Source: Acidimicrobiaceae bacterium
Lineage (GTDB): Bacteria > Actinomycetota > Acidimicrobiia > Acidimicrobiales > RAAP-2
DNA: 64,000 nt
NCBI GenBank assembly: GCA_003133325.1
Contig: PKXA01000111.1
Coordinates: 62,001-126,000, forward strand
Direction: 5' to 3'
The position numbers and the translations under genes are program-made. Shown here in pieces: positions 51,328 to 59,618 of this stretch (within the stretch, counting starts at the first letter, position 1; each line of letters begins with the position of its first letter). A model generated the notes under the pieces. It saw nothing but the letters and a program-made list of their open reading frames with translations. It was not told where the DNA came from and searched no databases.

Positions 51328-52960
51328 GGCTTTTGCGACGGCTGCGGAAGTTGTGCTGGCCCGGGCCAACGACACCAACCCCGGTTTGGTGTTCGAGGGT
51401 GAGTGTTGGACCTGGGCCGAAGTGGTGGCCGAGATGTCGGCCCGGGCCACCTGGCTTCGTGAGTTCACCGCCGGTCGCCCGCCCCATGTGGGGATTTTGC
51501 TTGACAATGTCCCCGAGTACCTATTCGCCCTTGGGGCGACAATCCTGTCGGGGTCGGTCCTCGTCGGCCTGAACTCGACCCGGCGGGGCGGTGAACTGGC
51601 CACCGACATCATTCACACCGACTGTGCGGTCATCCTCACCGATGCCGAGCACCGACCCCTGCTCGAGGGACTCGACCTCTCGTCGACCCGGATTGTCGAA
51701 GTTGACGACCCTCCTTCCATCACCGGTGGCAAGGATCCGGAGACGTTCGCCGCGTCTCCTGACGACCTTGCCCTGCTGTTGTTCACCTCCGGCTCCACCG
51801 GTGCACCCAAGGCAGTGCGGGTCACCCAGGGCAGGATCGCCCGGTCGGCCCCCGGTTTCGGATTCTCGTCCGCCGACGTGATGTACTGCGCCATGCCGCT
51901 CTTCCATGGCAACGCGCTCTTCTCGAGCGTGTTTCCCGCCATGGGGTGCGGAGCCTCCCTGGTGCTCCGCCGCCGATTCTCAGCCTCGGAGTGCATGCCG
52001 GAAATCCGGGCAACCTCGGCCACCTTCTTCGCCACCATCGGGCGTGCACTCTCGTTCGTCGTGGGCACGCCGCCCGACCCCCACGACCGCGATCATCATC
52101 TCCGGTTCGTTCTCGCCCCCGAGTCCTCCCTTTCCGACATGGCGGCGTTCGAAGATCGATTCGGTTGCAAAGTCTTTTCCGGTTACGGCTCCAGTGAGAA
52201 CGCAGTGATCTTCGTCCCCAAGCCCGGGCTCCCTCCTGACGCTCTCGGGGTTCCCTTGGAGGGTCTCGATGTGGCCATCGTGAATCCGGCAACGGGGGAG
52301 GAGTGCGAAGCCGCGCGATTCGACGGGTTCGGGAAGTTGTTGAATGCCGGTGACGCCACCGGGGAGATTGTGGGCCGGAACGCCCTCGGGCGCTTCGAGG
52401 GGTATTACAACAACCCCGAGGCGAGCCGAGAACGGTCGCGTGGTGGCTGGTACTGGTCAGGTGACCTCGGCTATCGCGACGAGCAGGGTGTGTTCTTCTT
52501 CGCCGGGCGGACCATCGATTGGTTGCGGGTGGACGGCGAGAACTTCGCCTCGGCCCCTCTCGAACGCATGCTGGCCCGATTCGAGGGGGTGACCGGCGTG
52601 GCCGTATTCGGCGTCCCCGATGAGCGAACCGCCGATGATCAGGTCATGGCCGTCGTCGAACTCGATGACCCGACCAGGTTCGACCCATCGGCGTTCGACG
52701 AGTTCCTCGCCGCCCAGCCCGACCTGGGAACCAAGTGGGCACCCCGCTACGTCCGGGTGATGGGCGCCCTACCGGTGGGCGCCACCAACAAGGTCGACAA
52801 GCGGGCGTTGAGAGAGAGGGGCTGGCGGATCGACGACCCGGTCTACTGGCGGCCCGATCGACGCGCGTCCCTCCGGTTGATGTCCCCCGGTGACGTGGCC
52901 GGCCTCGAGGCTTCGTTCGGGCTCCACCGTCAGGTCGACCATCAGGGAGCGGATACATGA
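51317..52960 (+). CDS. Acyl-CoA synthetase (FadD17-like)
   Basis: 547 aa with a TTG start inside the end of the aldehyde dehydrogenase (a GTG 12 codons later is the alternative). Motifs: LFTSGSTGAPKAVRVTQGRI near residue 155, GYGSSENA near 290, GGWYWSGDLGYRDEQG near 375, GRTIDWLRVDGENFASAPLE and the Lys in GATNKVDKRALRER. EFTAGRPPHVGILLDNVPEY at the N-terminus gives it the look of the mycobacterial FadD17/steroid-acyl ligase group. It should activate the acid made by the two preceding genes. Confidence 0.88.
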   Translation: MPREAFATAAEVVLARANDTNPGLVFEGECWTWAEVVAEMSARATWLREFTAGRPPHVGILLDNVPEYLFALGATILSGSVLVGLNSTRRGGELATDIIHTDCAVILTDAEHRPLLEGLDLSSTRIVEVDDPPSITGGKDPETFAASPDDLALLLFTSGSTGAPKAVRVTQGRIARSAPGFGFSSADVMYCAMPLFHGNALFSSVFPAMGCGASLVLRRRFSASECMPEIRATSATFFATIGRALSFVVGTPPDPHDRDHHLRFVLAPESSLSDMAAFEDRFGCKVFSGYGSSENAVIFVPKPGLPPDALGVPLEGLDVAIVNPATGEECEAARFDGFGKLLNAGDATGEIVGRNALGRFEGYYNNPEASRERSRGGWYWSGDLGYRDEQGVFFFAGRTIDWLRVDGENFASAPLERMLARFEGVTGVAVFGVPDERTADDQVMAVVELDDPTRFDPSAFDEFLAAQPDLGTKWAPRYVRVMGALPVGATNKVDKRALRERGWRIDDPVYWRPDRRASLRLMSPGDVAGLEASFGLHRQVDHQGADT

Positions 52961-52992
52961 GATGAGTCGCTGCTGACAGGCCACAATGGTGC

Positions 52993-54045
52993 ATGCCTAT
53001 AAGCGTGCGGTATGGCCAGAGTGCCGGCGGTCGCCAGATGCGGACGGCCAAGAGGCTGCGTTCGGGGCTGATCGGGCTGTTGGTGGTGCTGGTTGCGGGC
53101 ACCGTGGGCTATGTACTGTTCGGATACGGGGTCATCGACGCGATCTTTCAGACGATCATCACCGTCACCACCGTGGGGTTCGGTGAGGTCCACCGTTTCG
53201 GGACGGGCCAGGAGTTATTCACCATCTTCCTGATCGTCACCGGAGTCGGGACGGCTGCGTACACGTTCAGCGTGATGATCGAGACACTCGTCGAGGGTTA
53301 CCTCGCCGACGAATTCGGGAGGCGGAGAATGGAACGTCAGATCAGGGAGATGCGGAATCATGTGGTCCTCTGCGGCTGGGGTCGAGTGGGACAGGCGATC
53401 GCCCGTTACCTGCTGACCTCGAACGATGACGTGGTGGTGGTCGATACCTCCGCCGAACGGGTTGCCACGGTGGGAGGCCCGGCCGTGTGTGGCGATGCCA
53501 CCGACGAGGATGTCCTACGCTCTGCCGGCATCGATCGCGCCCGGGTGCTCATTACCGCTCTCAACGGTGATGCCGACAACCTCTACGTGACCTTGACGGG
53601 CCGGTCGATGCGTCCTGACCTGTTCATCGTCTCCCGAATCGCCTCGGAATCCGCCGCCGCCAAGCTGATTCAGGCGGGTGCCGACCGGGTTGTGAATCCG
53701 CAGGACCTCGGCGGCGCTCGCATGGCGGCGCTCGCCGTGCAACCTCACGTTGCGGAGTTCCTCGATGTCGTCATGCACGACGGCAGTCTCGAGTTCCGCC
53801 TCGAGCAGATAGATGTGCCCGCCCGCTCATCGCTGGTCGGCCAGACGTTGCGCAGTGCACGGGTCCACGCCCACACCGGTGCTCTCGTTCTCGCGCTCCG
53901 GCATCCCGGTGAGGCATTTCGCACCAACCCGCCTCCCGAAGCTGAGGTCGAAGCGGGAGATGTCCTGGTGGTGATCGGCAACGTGGAACAGATCGAGTCC
54001 CTCCGCTCCCTGGCCGAGAGCGAGGAGCTCCCGGGCGAGAACTGA
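52993..54045 (+). CDS. 2-TM potassium channel with RCK/TrkA domain
   Basis: 350 aa; a Met 15 codons later (MRTAKR) may be the start. First TM RSGLIGLLVVLVAGTVGYVL, pore loop with the filter ITVTTVGFGE near residue 60, second TM ELFTIFLIVTGVGTAAYTF, then a cytoplasmic RCK_N Rossmann domain NHVVLCGWGRVGQAIARYL near 118 and an RCK_C domain (VDGSLEFRLEQIDVP region, near 255). Gated K+ channel of the MthK/TrkA type. No operon partner; not obviously related to the catabolic genes. Confidence 0.9.
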   Translation: MPISVRYGQSAGGRQMRTAKRLRSGLIGLLVVLVAGTVGYVLFGYGVIDAIFQTIITVTTVGFGEVHRFGTGQELFTIFLIVTGVGTAAYTFSVMIETLVEGYLADEFGRRRMERQIREMRNHVVLCGWGRVGQAIARYLLTSNDDVVVVDTSAERVATVGGPAVCGDATDEDVLRSAGIDRARVLITALNGDADNLYVTLTGRSMRPDLFIVSRIASESAAAKLIQAGADRVVNPQDLGGARMAALAVQPHVAEFLDVVMHDGSLEFRLEQIDVPARSSLVGQTLRSARVHAHTGALVLALRHPGEAFRTNPPPEAEVEAGDVLVVIGNVEQIESLRSLAESEELPGEN

Positions 54046-54047
54046 CT

Positions 54048-54605
54048 TCAGCGCAGCCGGGCCGTCCACTCCCCGATGGTGGTGACGTCGGCCTGCCTCG
54101 GAAACACCTTCTCGGTGAGCACCCGGTGGACTTCCTCGTCGCCGTCCCGGCAACCGTCGGCCAGCACCACCAGCCGGTAGTCGAGATCTGCTGCCTGGCG
54201 GAGGGTGGAGAGCACCACTCCGCTGGTAGCGACCCCGGCCAGCACCAGAGTGTCCACGTCTGCGGCACGGAGCACAACCTCGAGGTCGCTGCCGGTGAAG
54301 GCGCTGACTCGCCGTTTGACGACCACGATATCGCTGTCCTGCGGTTCGAGGCCGGGGTGGAGGTCGCTGGCCGGGTCGGTGTCGACGAACCCGCCGCCGG
54401 CGGTGAGTGCGGAGAAGGTCCTGTTCCGTGCGGACACCTCGGGATGACCTCGACGGAACCCGACCTTCACCCATATCACCGGTAGCCCCGCGGTCCCGGC
54501 TGCGTCGGCGGCGGCGGTGATCCGCGGCACGAAGCCGGTATCGGTGACGTAGCGGTCGACGATGCCGGCTTGCAGGTCCATCAGCAACAGGGCAGGCGTG
54601 GTCAT
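54048..54605 (-). CDS. Isochorismatase-family hydrolase
   Basis: 185 aa from the ATG of MTTPALLLMDLQ with AAGGAG upstream (track start 8 codons earlier is a GTG without a good site). LLLMDLQAGIVDRYV holds the catalytic Asp, VVVKRRVSAFTGSDLEVVLR the Lys and cis-peptide region. The usual Cys nucleophile position reads GVATSGVVLSTLRQA, with no Cys, as in true isochorismatases and in a subgroup of uncertain substrate, rather than nicotinamidase-like amidases. Next to no other gene of a clear pathway. Confidence 0.85.
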   Translation of the reverse strand: MTTPALLLMDLQAGIVDRYVTDTGFVPRITAAADAAGTAGLPVIWVKVGFRRGHPEVSARNRTFSALTAGGGFVDTDPASDLHPGLEPQDSDIVVVKRRVSAFTGSDLEVVLRAADVDTLVLAGVATSGVVLSTLRQAADLDYRLVVLADGCRDGDEEVHRVLTEKVFPRQADVTTIGEWTARLR

Positions 54606-54763
54606 GGCGAACTCCTTACCTGATCGCACCGGCGACCTTATCGGGACGGACGTGACCCACAGCGCAACCGGTCCGCCCAGGCTGCCCCGTCCAGTTGGCG
54701 ATCCATCCGGGAGCAGAATGCGCGGTGCATGGCGACGAGGTCGTCGTCACCGGATCGCTCCGC

Positions 54764-54901
54764 TCAGTACGCGGTCTCGATTGCGTCCCGCATCAGGGAG
54801 GAGACGGATCGACCCGTGCGGGTGGCCACCGTGTCGAGGGCTCGCCGTTCCTCGATCGTGAGCGAGTTCTGAGTCCGCAGCATGATGTGGTCCTGCGGCA
54901 T
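54764..54901 (-). CDS. Small ribbon-helix-helix (CopG/Arc-type) protein, likely orphan antitoxin-like regulator
   Basis: Missed by the ORF track because it is only 45 aa. MPQDHIMLRTQNSLTIEERR then ALDTVATRTGRSVSSLMRDA has the RHH pattern: a short strand (MLRTQNSLT), a first helix (EERRALDTVATRTG), then SVSSLMRDAIETAY as the second helix. The Met at codon 7 has CAGGA 7 nt upstream and may be the true start. RHH proteins bind operator DNA, often as antitoxins with a PIN or RelE toxin, but no toxin gene follows on either side. Lies between tRNA-Leu and the isochorismatase gene. Confidence 0.6.
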   Translation of the reverse strand: MPQDHIMLRTQNSLTIEERRALDTVATRTGRSVSSLMRDAIETAY

Positions 54902-54933
54902 GCTGACCGCGTGGTGCGGGCGACATCACAGAG

Positions 54934-55015
54934 TGCGGGCGAGAGGACTCGAACCTCCACCCCCGAAGGGACCGGGACCTAAACCCGGCGCGTCTGCCAA
55001 TTCCGCCACACCCGC
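54934..55015 (-). tRNA. tRNA-Leu (anticodon UAG)
   Basis: Minus-strand cloverleaf of 82 nt: acceptor arms GCGGGTG / CGCCCGC with one U-G pair, D-loop segment GGCGGAATTGGCAGACGC, anticodon stem CCGGG / CCCGG around the loop TTTAGGT (UAG), a long variable arm GTCCCTTCGGGGGT and the T-arm GGTTCGAGTCC. The long variable arm and D-arm sequence mark it as tRNA-Leu. The CCA end is not encoded. The 3' end faces the RHH gene. Confidence 0.95.
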
Positions 55016-55076
55016 AAGACCGACAATCTACCAAGCCGGGTTTCTCCGGTTCACGAGAACGCTTTGCCCCGCTGGC

Positions 55077-55082
55077 TATAGT
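55077..55082 (+). promoter_or_regulatory. -10 hexamer TATAGT of a predicted leaderless promoter for the glycan operon
   Basis: TATAGT matches the consensus except for the fifth base and ends 7 nt before the first gene's ATG. There is no ribosome-binding site in between, so the operon probably opens with a leaderless start. Confidence 0.55.
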
Positions 55083-55089
55083 CGTCGGA

Positions 55090-56250
55090 ATGCCCGCATC
55101 GACCCCGTCCGAGCCCACGGCGGCCCCCTCAGGAACCGAGTCCACATCGCCGGTGGTCCCGAAGGAACCCCTGTCGCCGAAGCCGGACGAGCTCGACGCC
55201 GCCGAGCGTGCCGAGTACCTCGCCGAGGTGATGGCCGAGATCGACGCCGAGGTCAGGCACCGACGGGCGTCGGGTGATCTGCCCGCCGGCCTCGAACGGG
55301 AACTCGACGAGCTCTTCCTCGAGTTCTCACCCGTCGGCCTGCAGGGCAAGGCCCGGTTACGCGAGAACTTGGCGTTGGTGGATGGGGCCGCCTACGTCGA
55401 TATTGCCGTGCCGGTCGAGTCCGAGAAGAAGATAGGTGTTTACATCAAGCGACTGATCCGCAAGTCGCTGAACTGGTATCTCGGTTTCATAGTTCATCAG
55501 GTCGTGAAGTTCGCGTGGGCGGTTTCCCGGATGTTCCATCTCGTCGTGGACCACATCGAGGACATCGAGACGACCGTGGAGTCTTTGCGCATTCCCGAAC
55601 TTCCCGCCACCGCCGTCCCTGTCACCGACCCCGGGGCCAGCTGGTGGGCGGACCAGGCCCTCGCAGCAGTGTCGGGGACCCGGGGCCGGGTTCTTCACGC
55701 CGAGTGCGGGAACGGGTCGTTGGTAGCGCGTTTCATCGCCGATGGAGTGGACGCCTACGGGGTGGACCCGGTGGAGACGACTATCGAACCGGCCATCGAA
55801 CGGGGCTTGGATGTGCGGGCAGAGGCGGCCCTTGATCATCTCGAGGTGGTGGCCGAGGAAGCGTTGGCCGGGATCGTGTTGAGCGGTTCGGTCCAGTGGC
55901 TTCACCCCAATGAGCGCGATCGCCTCATCGCCCTGGCTTCGTCCCGATTGGCAGTCGACGGCGTCCTCGTACTTCACTCCGCCACCCCGGAGGCGTGGCG
56001 ACGGAGCACGTCACCACTGGTGGCGGACTTGGCTCCCGGTCATCCGCTCCACGCCGACACCTGGACCCACGTGCTGGCGGCCTTCGGGCTGTCCCGAACC
56101 GCACTTCACACCGGGGGCGAAGACCGGCGACTCGATCGTCTGGCGACATCGAGCACCGATGCCACCACCATCAACGCAGCCATCGATACGGTCAACGATC
56201 TGTTGTTGGGACCCGGCGAGTACCTGCTGGTTGCCGTACGGGCTCGGTGA
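55090..56250 (+). CDS. Methyltransferase-like protein of the glycan locus (module copy 1)
   Basis: 386 aa. A Pro/Ser-rich N-terminus, then a helical region (AEYLAEVMAEIDAEVRHRRA) and a membrane-proximal amphipathic/hydrophobic part (GFIVHQVVKFAWAVSRMFHL). The C-terminal domain has a class I SAM fold: RVLHAECGNGSLVARFIADG is motif I, VDAYGVDP the acidic loop end, AGIVLSGSVQWLHPNER the central strand. It shares DLAPGHPLHADTWTHVLAAF with the gene at 58.6 kb, so the two are paralogs. It is likely to methylate a sugar in the exported glycan, though motif I is not perfect and a non-catalytic role is possible. Coupled to the GT gene (GTGA). Confidence 0.75.
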   Translation: MPASTPSEPTAAPSGTESTSPVVPKEPLSPKPDELDAAERAEYLAEVMAEIDAEVRHRRASGDLPAGLERELDELFLEFSPVGLQGKARLRENLALVDGAAYVDIAVPVESEKKIGVYIKRLIRKSLNWYLGFIVHQVVKFAWAVSRMFHLVVDHIEDIETTVESLRIPELPATAVPVTDPGASWWADQALAAVSGTRGRVLHAECGNGSLVARFIADGVDAYGVDPVETTIEPAIERGLDVRAEAALDHLEVVAEEALAGIVLSGSVQWLHPNERDRLIALASSRLAVDGVLVLHSATPEAWRRSTSPLVADLAPGHPLHADTWTHVLAAFGLSRTALHTGGEDRRLDRLATSSTDATTINAAIDTVNDLLLGPGEYLLVAVRAR

Positions 56251-57347
56251 CCACCGTTCACCAGTTCGTCCCGGCGCTCCTCCCTCGGGACGCCACCGGC
56301 GATCACACCCTCGCCTTGCGCGACACCTTCCGCAATGCAGGGTGGACCTCGGACATCTACGTCGAGGCGGCCCACGACGAGCTCCTCACCGAAGCCACCT
56401 ACTTCGAGGAGTACCCCGATCATGCGCAACCCGGCGACGTCCTCCTCTATCAGTTGAGTACCGCATCGCCGGTGGCCGACTTCCTGTTGGGCCGGCCCGA
56501 GACCCTGGTGCTCGATTATCACAACATCACTCCGGCCAGCTTCTACGAAGGTTGGGAAGAGAACACCGCGGAAAAGGTGGCGTTGGCCCGGCGACAGATG
56601 GCCGAGCTGGCACCGCGGGCAACGTTGGGCATCGCCGACTCAGCCTTCAATGCGGCCGAGCTCCAGGCTTTCGGCTGTCCCGAGACCGAGATCGTGCCCA
56701 TCCTCACCGACATCGACGCCTGGGCGAGCCGGCATCTCGTCGATGCCGCCGAGGCGGCACGATTGAAGGAGTCCCACGGCACCGGCGCCCGGCTGCTGTT
56801 TGTCGGTCGCCTGTCGCCCAACAAGAACCAGCATCTGTTGGTGGAGATGCTCTGGCTCTATCGGCGGTGGTACGACCCCGAGGCGCGCTTGGCATTGGTG
56901 GGGCCGGCCATCACCGGCACCTACGCCCGGGCGGTGATGGAGTATGCCGAGGAGTTGGGACTGTCGGGGGCTGTCGACCACGGAGAGAACCTGACTCCGG
57001 CCCAACTTGCCGCCTGGTATTCGGATGCCGACGTGTTCGTCTGCCTGTCCGACCACGAGGGGTTCTGCATCCCTCTCCTCGAGGCCATGCACTTCGATCT
57101 GCCCATCGTGGCTTTCGCAGCCGGCGCGGTGCCCGAGACCCTGGGCCAGGCCGGGATCCTGATCGACTCGAAGCGTCCCAGCCTGGTGGCGGCGGCCGTC
57201 CATCGGGCGCGGGGTGATGCGTCGTTGGCCGAGCACCTGGCCGAGCAGGGGCGCCGGCGTCTTGATGCGTTCGGCGTGGCTGCCACCCGAGCCCGGTTCA
57301 TCGAAGTGGTGGGCGGGCTCGAGGCCGACCGGGCGGTCAGCGGGTGA
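56247..57347 (+). CDS. GT4-family glycosyltransferase (module copy 1)
   Basis: 366 aa from the GTG overlapping the upstream stop. N-terminal VHQFVPALLPRDATGDHTLAL and GDVLLYQLSTASPVADF are shared with the other GT paralogs here. The GT-B C-domain shows RLLFVGRLSPNKNQHLLVEM near residue 187 and the donor-binding CLSDHEGFCIPLLEAMHFD with the EX7E-type Glu near 268. It transfers a sugar from a nucleotide-sugar donor to the growing surface glycan on the cytoplasmic side. Its stop overlaps the next GT start. Confidence 0.88.
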   Translation: MTTVHQFVPALLPRDATGDHTLALRDTFRNAGWTSDIYVEAAHDELLTEATYFEEYPDHAQPGDVLLYQLSTASPVADFLLGRPETLVLDYHNITPASFYEGWEENTAEKVALARRQMAELAPRATLGIADSAFNAAELQAFGCPETEIVPILTDIDAWASRHLVDAAEAARLKESHGTGARLLFVGRLSPNKNQHLLVEMLWLYRRWYDPEARLALVGPAITGTYARAVMEYAEELGLSGAVDHGENLTPAQLAAWYSDADVFVCLSDHEGFCIPLLEAMHFDLPIVAFAAGAVPETLGQAGILIDSKRPSLVAAAVHRARGDASLAEHLAEQGRRRLDAFGVAATRARFIEVVGGLEADRAVSG

Positions 57348-58591
57348 AACTCGCATTTGTCACCCCGCGGTACGGATCCGAGGTCATCGGCGGGGCGGAG
57401 ACGGCGGCTCGCATGCTGGCCGAAAGGATGAGCCTGCGTCCCGACTGGGACGTGGAGATCCTCACCAGCTGTGCGCTGGACCATCTCACCTGGGAGAACA
57501 CCGAGCCGGCGGGAACGTCGTCGGTGAACGGGGTCACCGTGCGGAGATTCCCCACCGCCAGTCGACGATTGCTCGAATACTTCGAACTCGACGGCAGGCT
57601 GCGGGTGTCGCCGACCACCGCCAGCCTGGCCGAGTCCCGTAGATGGGTTGCGCTCAATGGGCCGATGTGCCCGGAGTTGGTCGACGCCGTCGCCACCAGC
57701 GATGCCGATGTCATTGCGTGCTATCCCTATCTGTTTGCCACCACCGTCGATGCCATCGCCGCCGCCCGGGTCCCCACCGTCCTCCACCCGGCCGCTCACG
57801 ATGAGCCGGCGCTGTACCTGAAGGCGTTCCAGCAGAGTTTTCGGGATATCGACGGACTCGTCTACCACACCCGAGCCGAACGGGATCTGATGGAGCACGT
57901 CTTCGGAATTGGTGCCAAACCCCAGATCGTGCTCGGGCTCGGGGTGAACGAGCCGGCAGGCGACGGGAGGCGTGGAGGGGAGATTCTCGGGATCGGCGAC
58001 CGTCCCTATCTCTGCTACCTGGGCCGGGTCGACGAACACAAAGGGTGCGGGATGCTCGCCGAGTACTTCGCCCACTACAAGGACCGCCACCCAGGTGACC
58101 TTGTCCTGGCCTTCGTCGGCCCGGTGTCGGACAAGGCACCCGAGCATCCCGACATGGTCGTCACCGGCACGGTCTCCGAGGCCGAGAAGTGGGACATCCT
58201 GGCCGACGCCCAGGTGATGGTCTCGCCTTCTGCCTATGAGTCGTTCTCACTGGTTCTGTTGGAGGCATGGACCCTCGACGTTCCCGTCCTGGTGAACGCC
58301 GGATGTGCCGCCACCATGGAGCACTGTCGTCGGTCCGGGGGTGGCTTGTACTTCGAGTCCTACCGGACGTTCGAAGCCACGGTGGACAGGCTGGTGGGGG
58401 ACGCGGAGACCAGGGCGCGACTTGGCTGCGCCGGCCGGGACTATACCGAGCGGTACTACCGTTGGCCCTCGATCATCGATCGCTACGCTGAGTTTCTGCA
58501 GGCAGTGGTGTCCCGAGGTCCCCGCACGTCGATTCGCACCGGCCGACTTCCCCTGGTGACGGGCGGTCCGGCCTACGAACGAGGAGGATGA
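57344..58591 (+). CDS. GT4-family glycosyltransferase
   Basis: 415 aa. Starts with GTG overlapping the previous stop. KLAFVTPRYGSEVIGGAETA is the GT4 N-terminal signature, and YLCYLGRVDEHKGCGMLAEY with SPSAYESFSLVLLEAWTLDVP form the donor site including the EX7E Glu pair. Belongs to a different GT4 subgroup than the two that flank it. Probably adds another sugar of the same polymer. Its stop is followed by an AGGAGG ribosome-binding site for the next gene. Confidence 0.9.
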   Translation: MKLAFVTPRYGSEVIGGAETAARMLAERMSLRPDWDVEILTSCALDHLTWENTEPAGTSSVNGVTVRRFPTASRRLLEYFELDGRLRVSPTTASLAESRRWVALNGPMCPELVDAVATSDADVIACYPYLFATTVDAIAAARVPTVLHPAAHDEPALYLKAFQQSFRDIDGLVYHTRAERDLMEHVFGIGAKPQIVLGLGVNEPAGDGRRGGEILGIGDRPYLCYLGRVDEHKGCGMLAEYFAHYKDRHPGDLVLAFVGPVSDKAPEHPDMVVTGTVSEAEKWDILADAQVMVSPSAYESFSLVLLEAWTLDVPVLVNAGCAATMEHCRRSGGGLYFESYRTFEATVDRLVGDAETRARLGCAGRDYTERYYRWPSIIDRYAEFLQAVVSRGPRTSIRTGRLPLVTGGPAYERGG

Positions 58592-58595
58592 GCCG

Positions 58596-59618
58596 ATGAC
58601 TCCCGAGGATGGCATTCCCGACGCCACCGTCTCCGACGATGGCCCCGAACCCGACGATGCCACCGTCTCCGACGATGGCCCCGAACCCGACGAGGTGGAA
58701 TTGCTGGCGGGGTTCGACCGGTTGCGTCCTCAGGGCGGCCTGAAGTGGGGGTTCGACGATGCCATGCGCCGGCTTTCCGAGCGAGGGACGGGCACGGGAG
58801 CCGCGGGCATCCCCTGGGAAGGACTGCCGGAGGATCTCTGGCAGCGCGGACGATCGGCGCGGATCGGACAGCGGTTTGTGGGGGACGTGGCCGGGGTACT
58901 CGCTTCCACCCTCGCCGCGGACGCCCGAAGAGCCGCCGACGCGGCCATGGATGACCGACTGGTTGCCACCTGGGACGCGCTCCGTTACCTGGCCGCCCGG
59001 ATGGAGTCCCTTGCCTCGCGGGTGGACCCCATCGGCGCCCTGCTGGACGAGCCTCTGGAGCCCATGCCCGAACCCGACGTGTCGGTGTGGTCCGACATGC
59101 TGGCCGGGTGGTTCGGGTCCCCGCACAGTTCGGGGCCGGTCATCGTGGGCGAGTCGGGCGATGGGGAACTGACCGCCACGCTGCGACGCGCCGGTCACCG
59201 GGTGTGCGGAGTGGAACCTCGGGGGTGGGAAGTCTGGCGAACCTTCGGGGATCCCGGGCCCGAGGACTGTGTGGTCTTCAGCGAGGTGGCGGAGTTTCTC
59301 GCCTCGGCGGAGGACAACAGCGTGTCAGGGGTGGTTCTGGTCGGAGTCGTCGACCGGCTCGAGCTCTCCGGCAAACTGGGTCTGTTGGGGAACACCGTGC
59401 GGGCGGTGGGTCCGGCGGGGACAGTTGTGCTGTTGGTCAGCGACCAGGCGGCCTGGGAGGGGAGCCTTCCGGCAGTGGCCCGGGATCTGGCTCCGGGACG
59501 CCCGCTGCATCCCGAGACGTGGCTCTTTCTGCTTCGGCGTTTCGGAGTGGTGGATCTGCAGTGGCACCCGTCGCCGGATGGCTCCATGCACGCGTTGGTG
59601 GGGACGGTGGGCCGATGA
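58596..59618 (+). CDS. Methyltransferase-like protein of the glycan locus (module copy 2)
   Basis: 340 aa with AGGAGG upstream. The N-terminus contains two exact 12-residue repeats DATVSDDGPEPD, acidic and probably disordered. A helical region (QRFVGDVAGVLASTLAADAR) precedes a SAM-fold domain: VIVGESGDGELTATLRRAGH near residue 188 (degenerate motif I), HRVCGVEP and DNSVSGVVLVGVVDRLELSG. It shares DLAPGRPLHPETWLFLLRRF with the 55.1-kb paralog. Motif I lacks some acidic residues, so whether it is catalytic is open. ATGA-coupled to the next GT gene. Confidence 0.7.
   Translation: MTPEDGIPDATVSDDGPEPDDATVSDDGPEPDEVELLAGFDRLRPQGGLKWGFDDAMRRLSERGTGTGAAGIPWEGLPEDLWQRGRSARIGQRFVGDVAGVLASTLAADARRAADAAMDDRLVATWDALRYLAARMESLASRVDPIGALLDEPLEPMPEPDVSVWSDMLAGWFGSPHSSGPVIVGESGDGELTATLRRAGHRVCGVEPRGWEVWRTFGDPGPEDCVVFSEVAEFLASAEDNSVSGVVLVGVVDRLELSGKLGLLGNTVRAVGPAGTVVLLVSDQAAWEGSLPAVARDLAPGRPLHPETWLFLLRRFGVVDLQWHPSPDGSMHALVGTVGR
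58620..58691 (+). repeat. 36-bp tandem repeat in coding sequence, two copies
   Basis: Copies at 58620-58655 and 58656-58691 differ in a single base and encode the same 12 residues. Copy number change would lengthen or shorten the acidic N-terminus in frame, since 36 is a multiple of 3. Confidence 0.85.

Noticed and set aside
54630-54763. In-frame 41-codon extension after the RHH stop (SGDDDLVAMHRAFCS...)
   Set aside because: It would require readthrough of a TGA and has no recognisable toxin domain.
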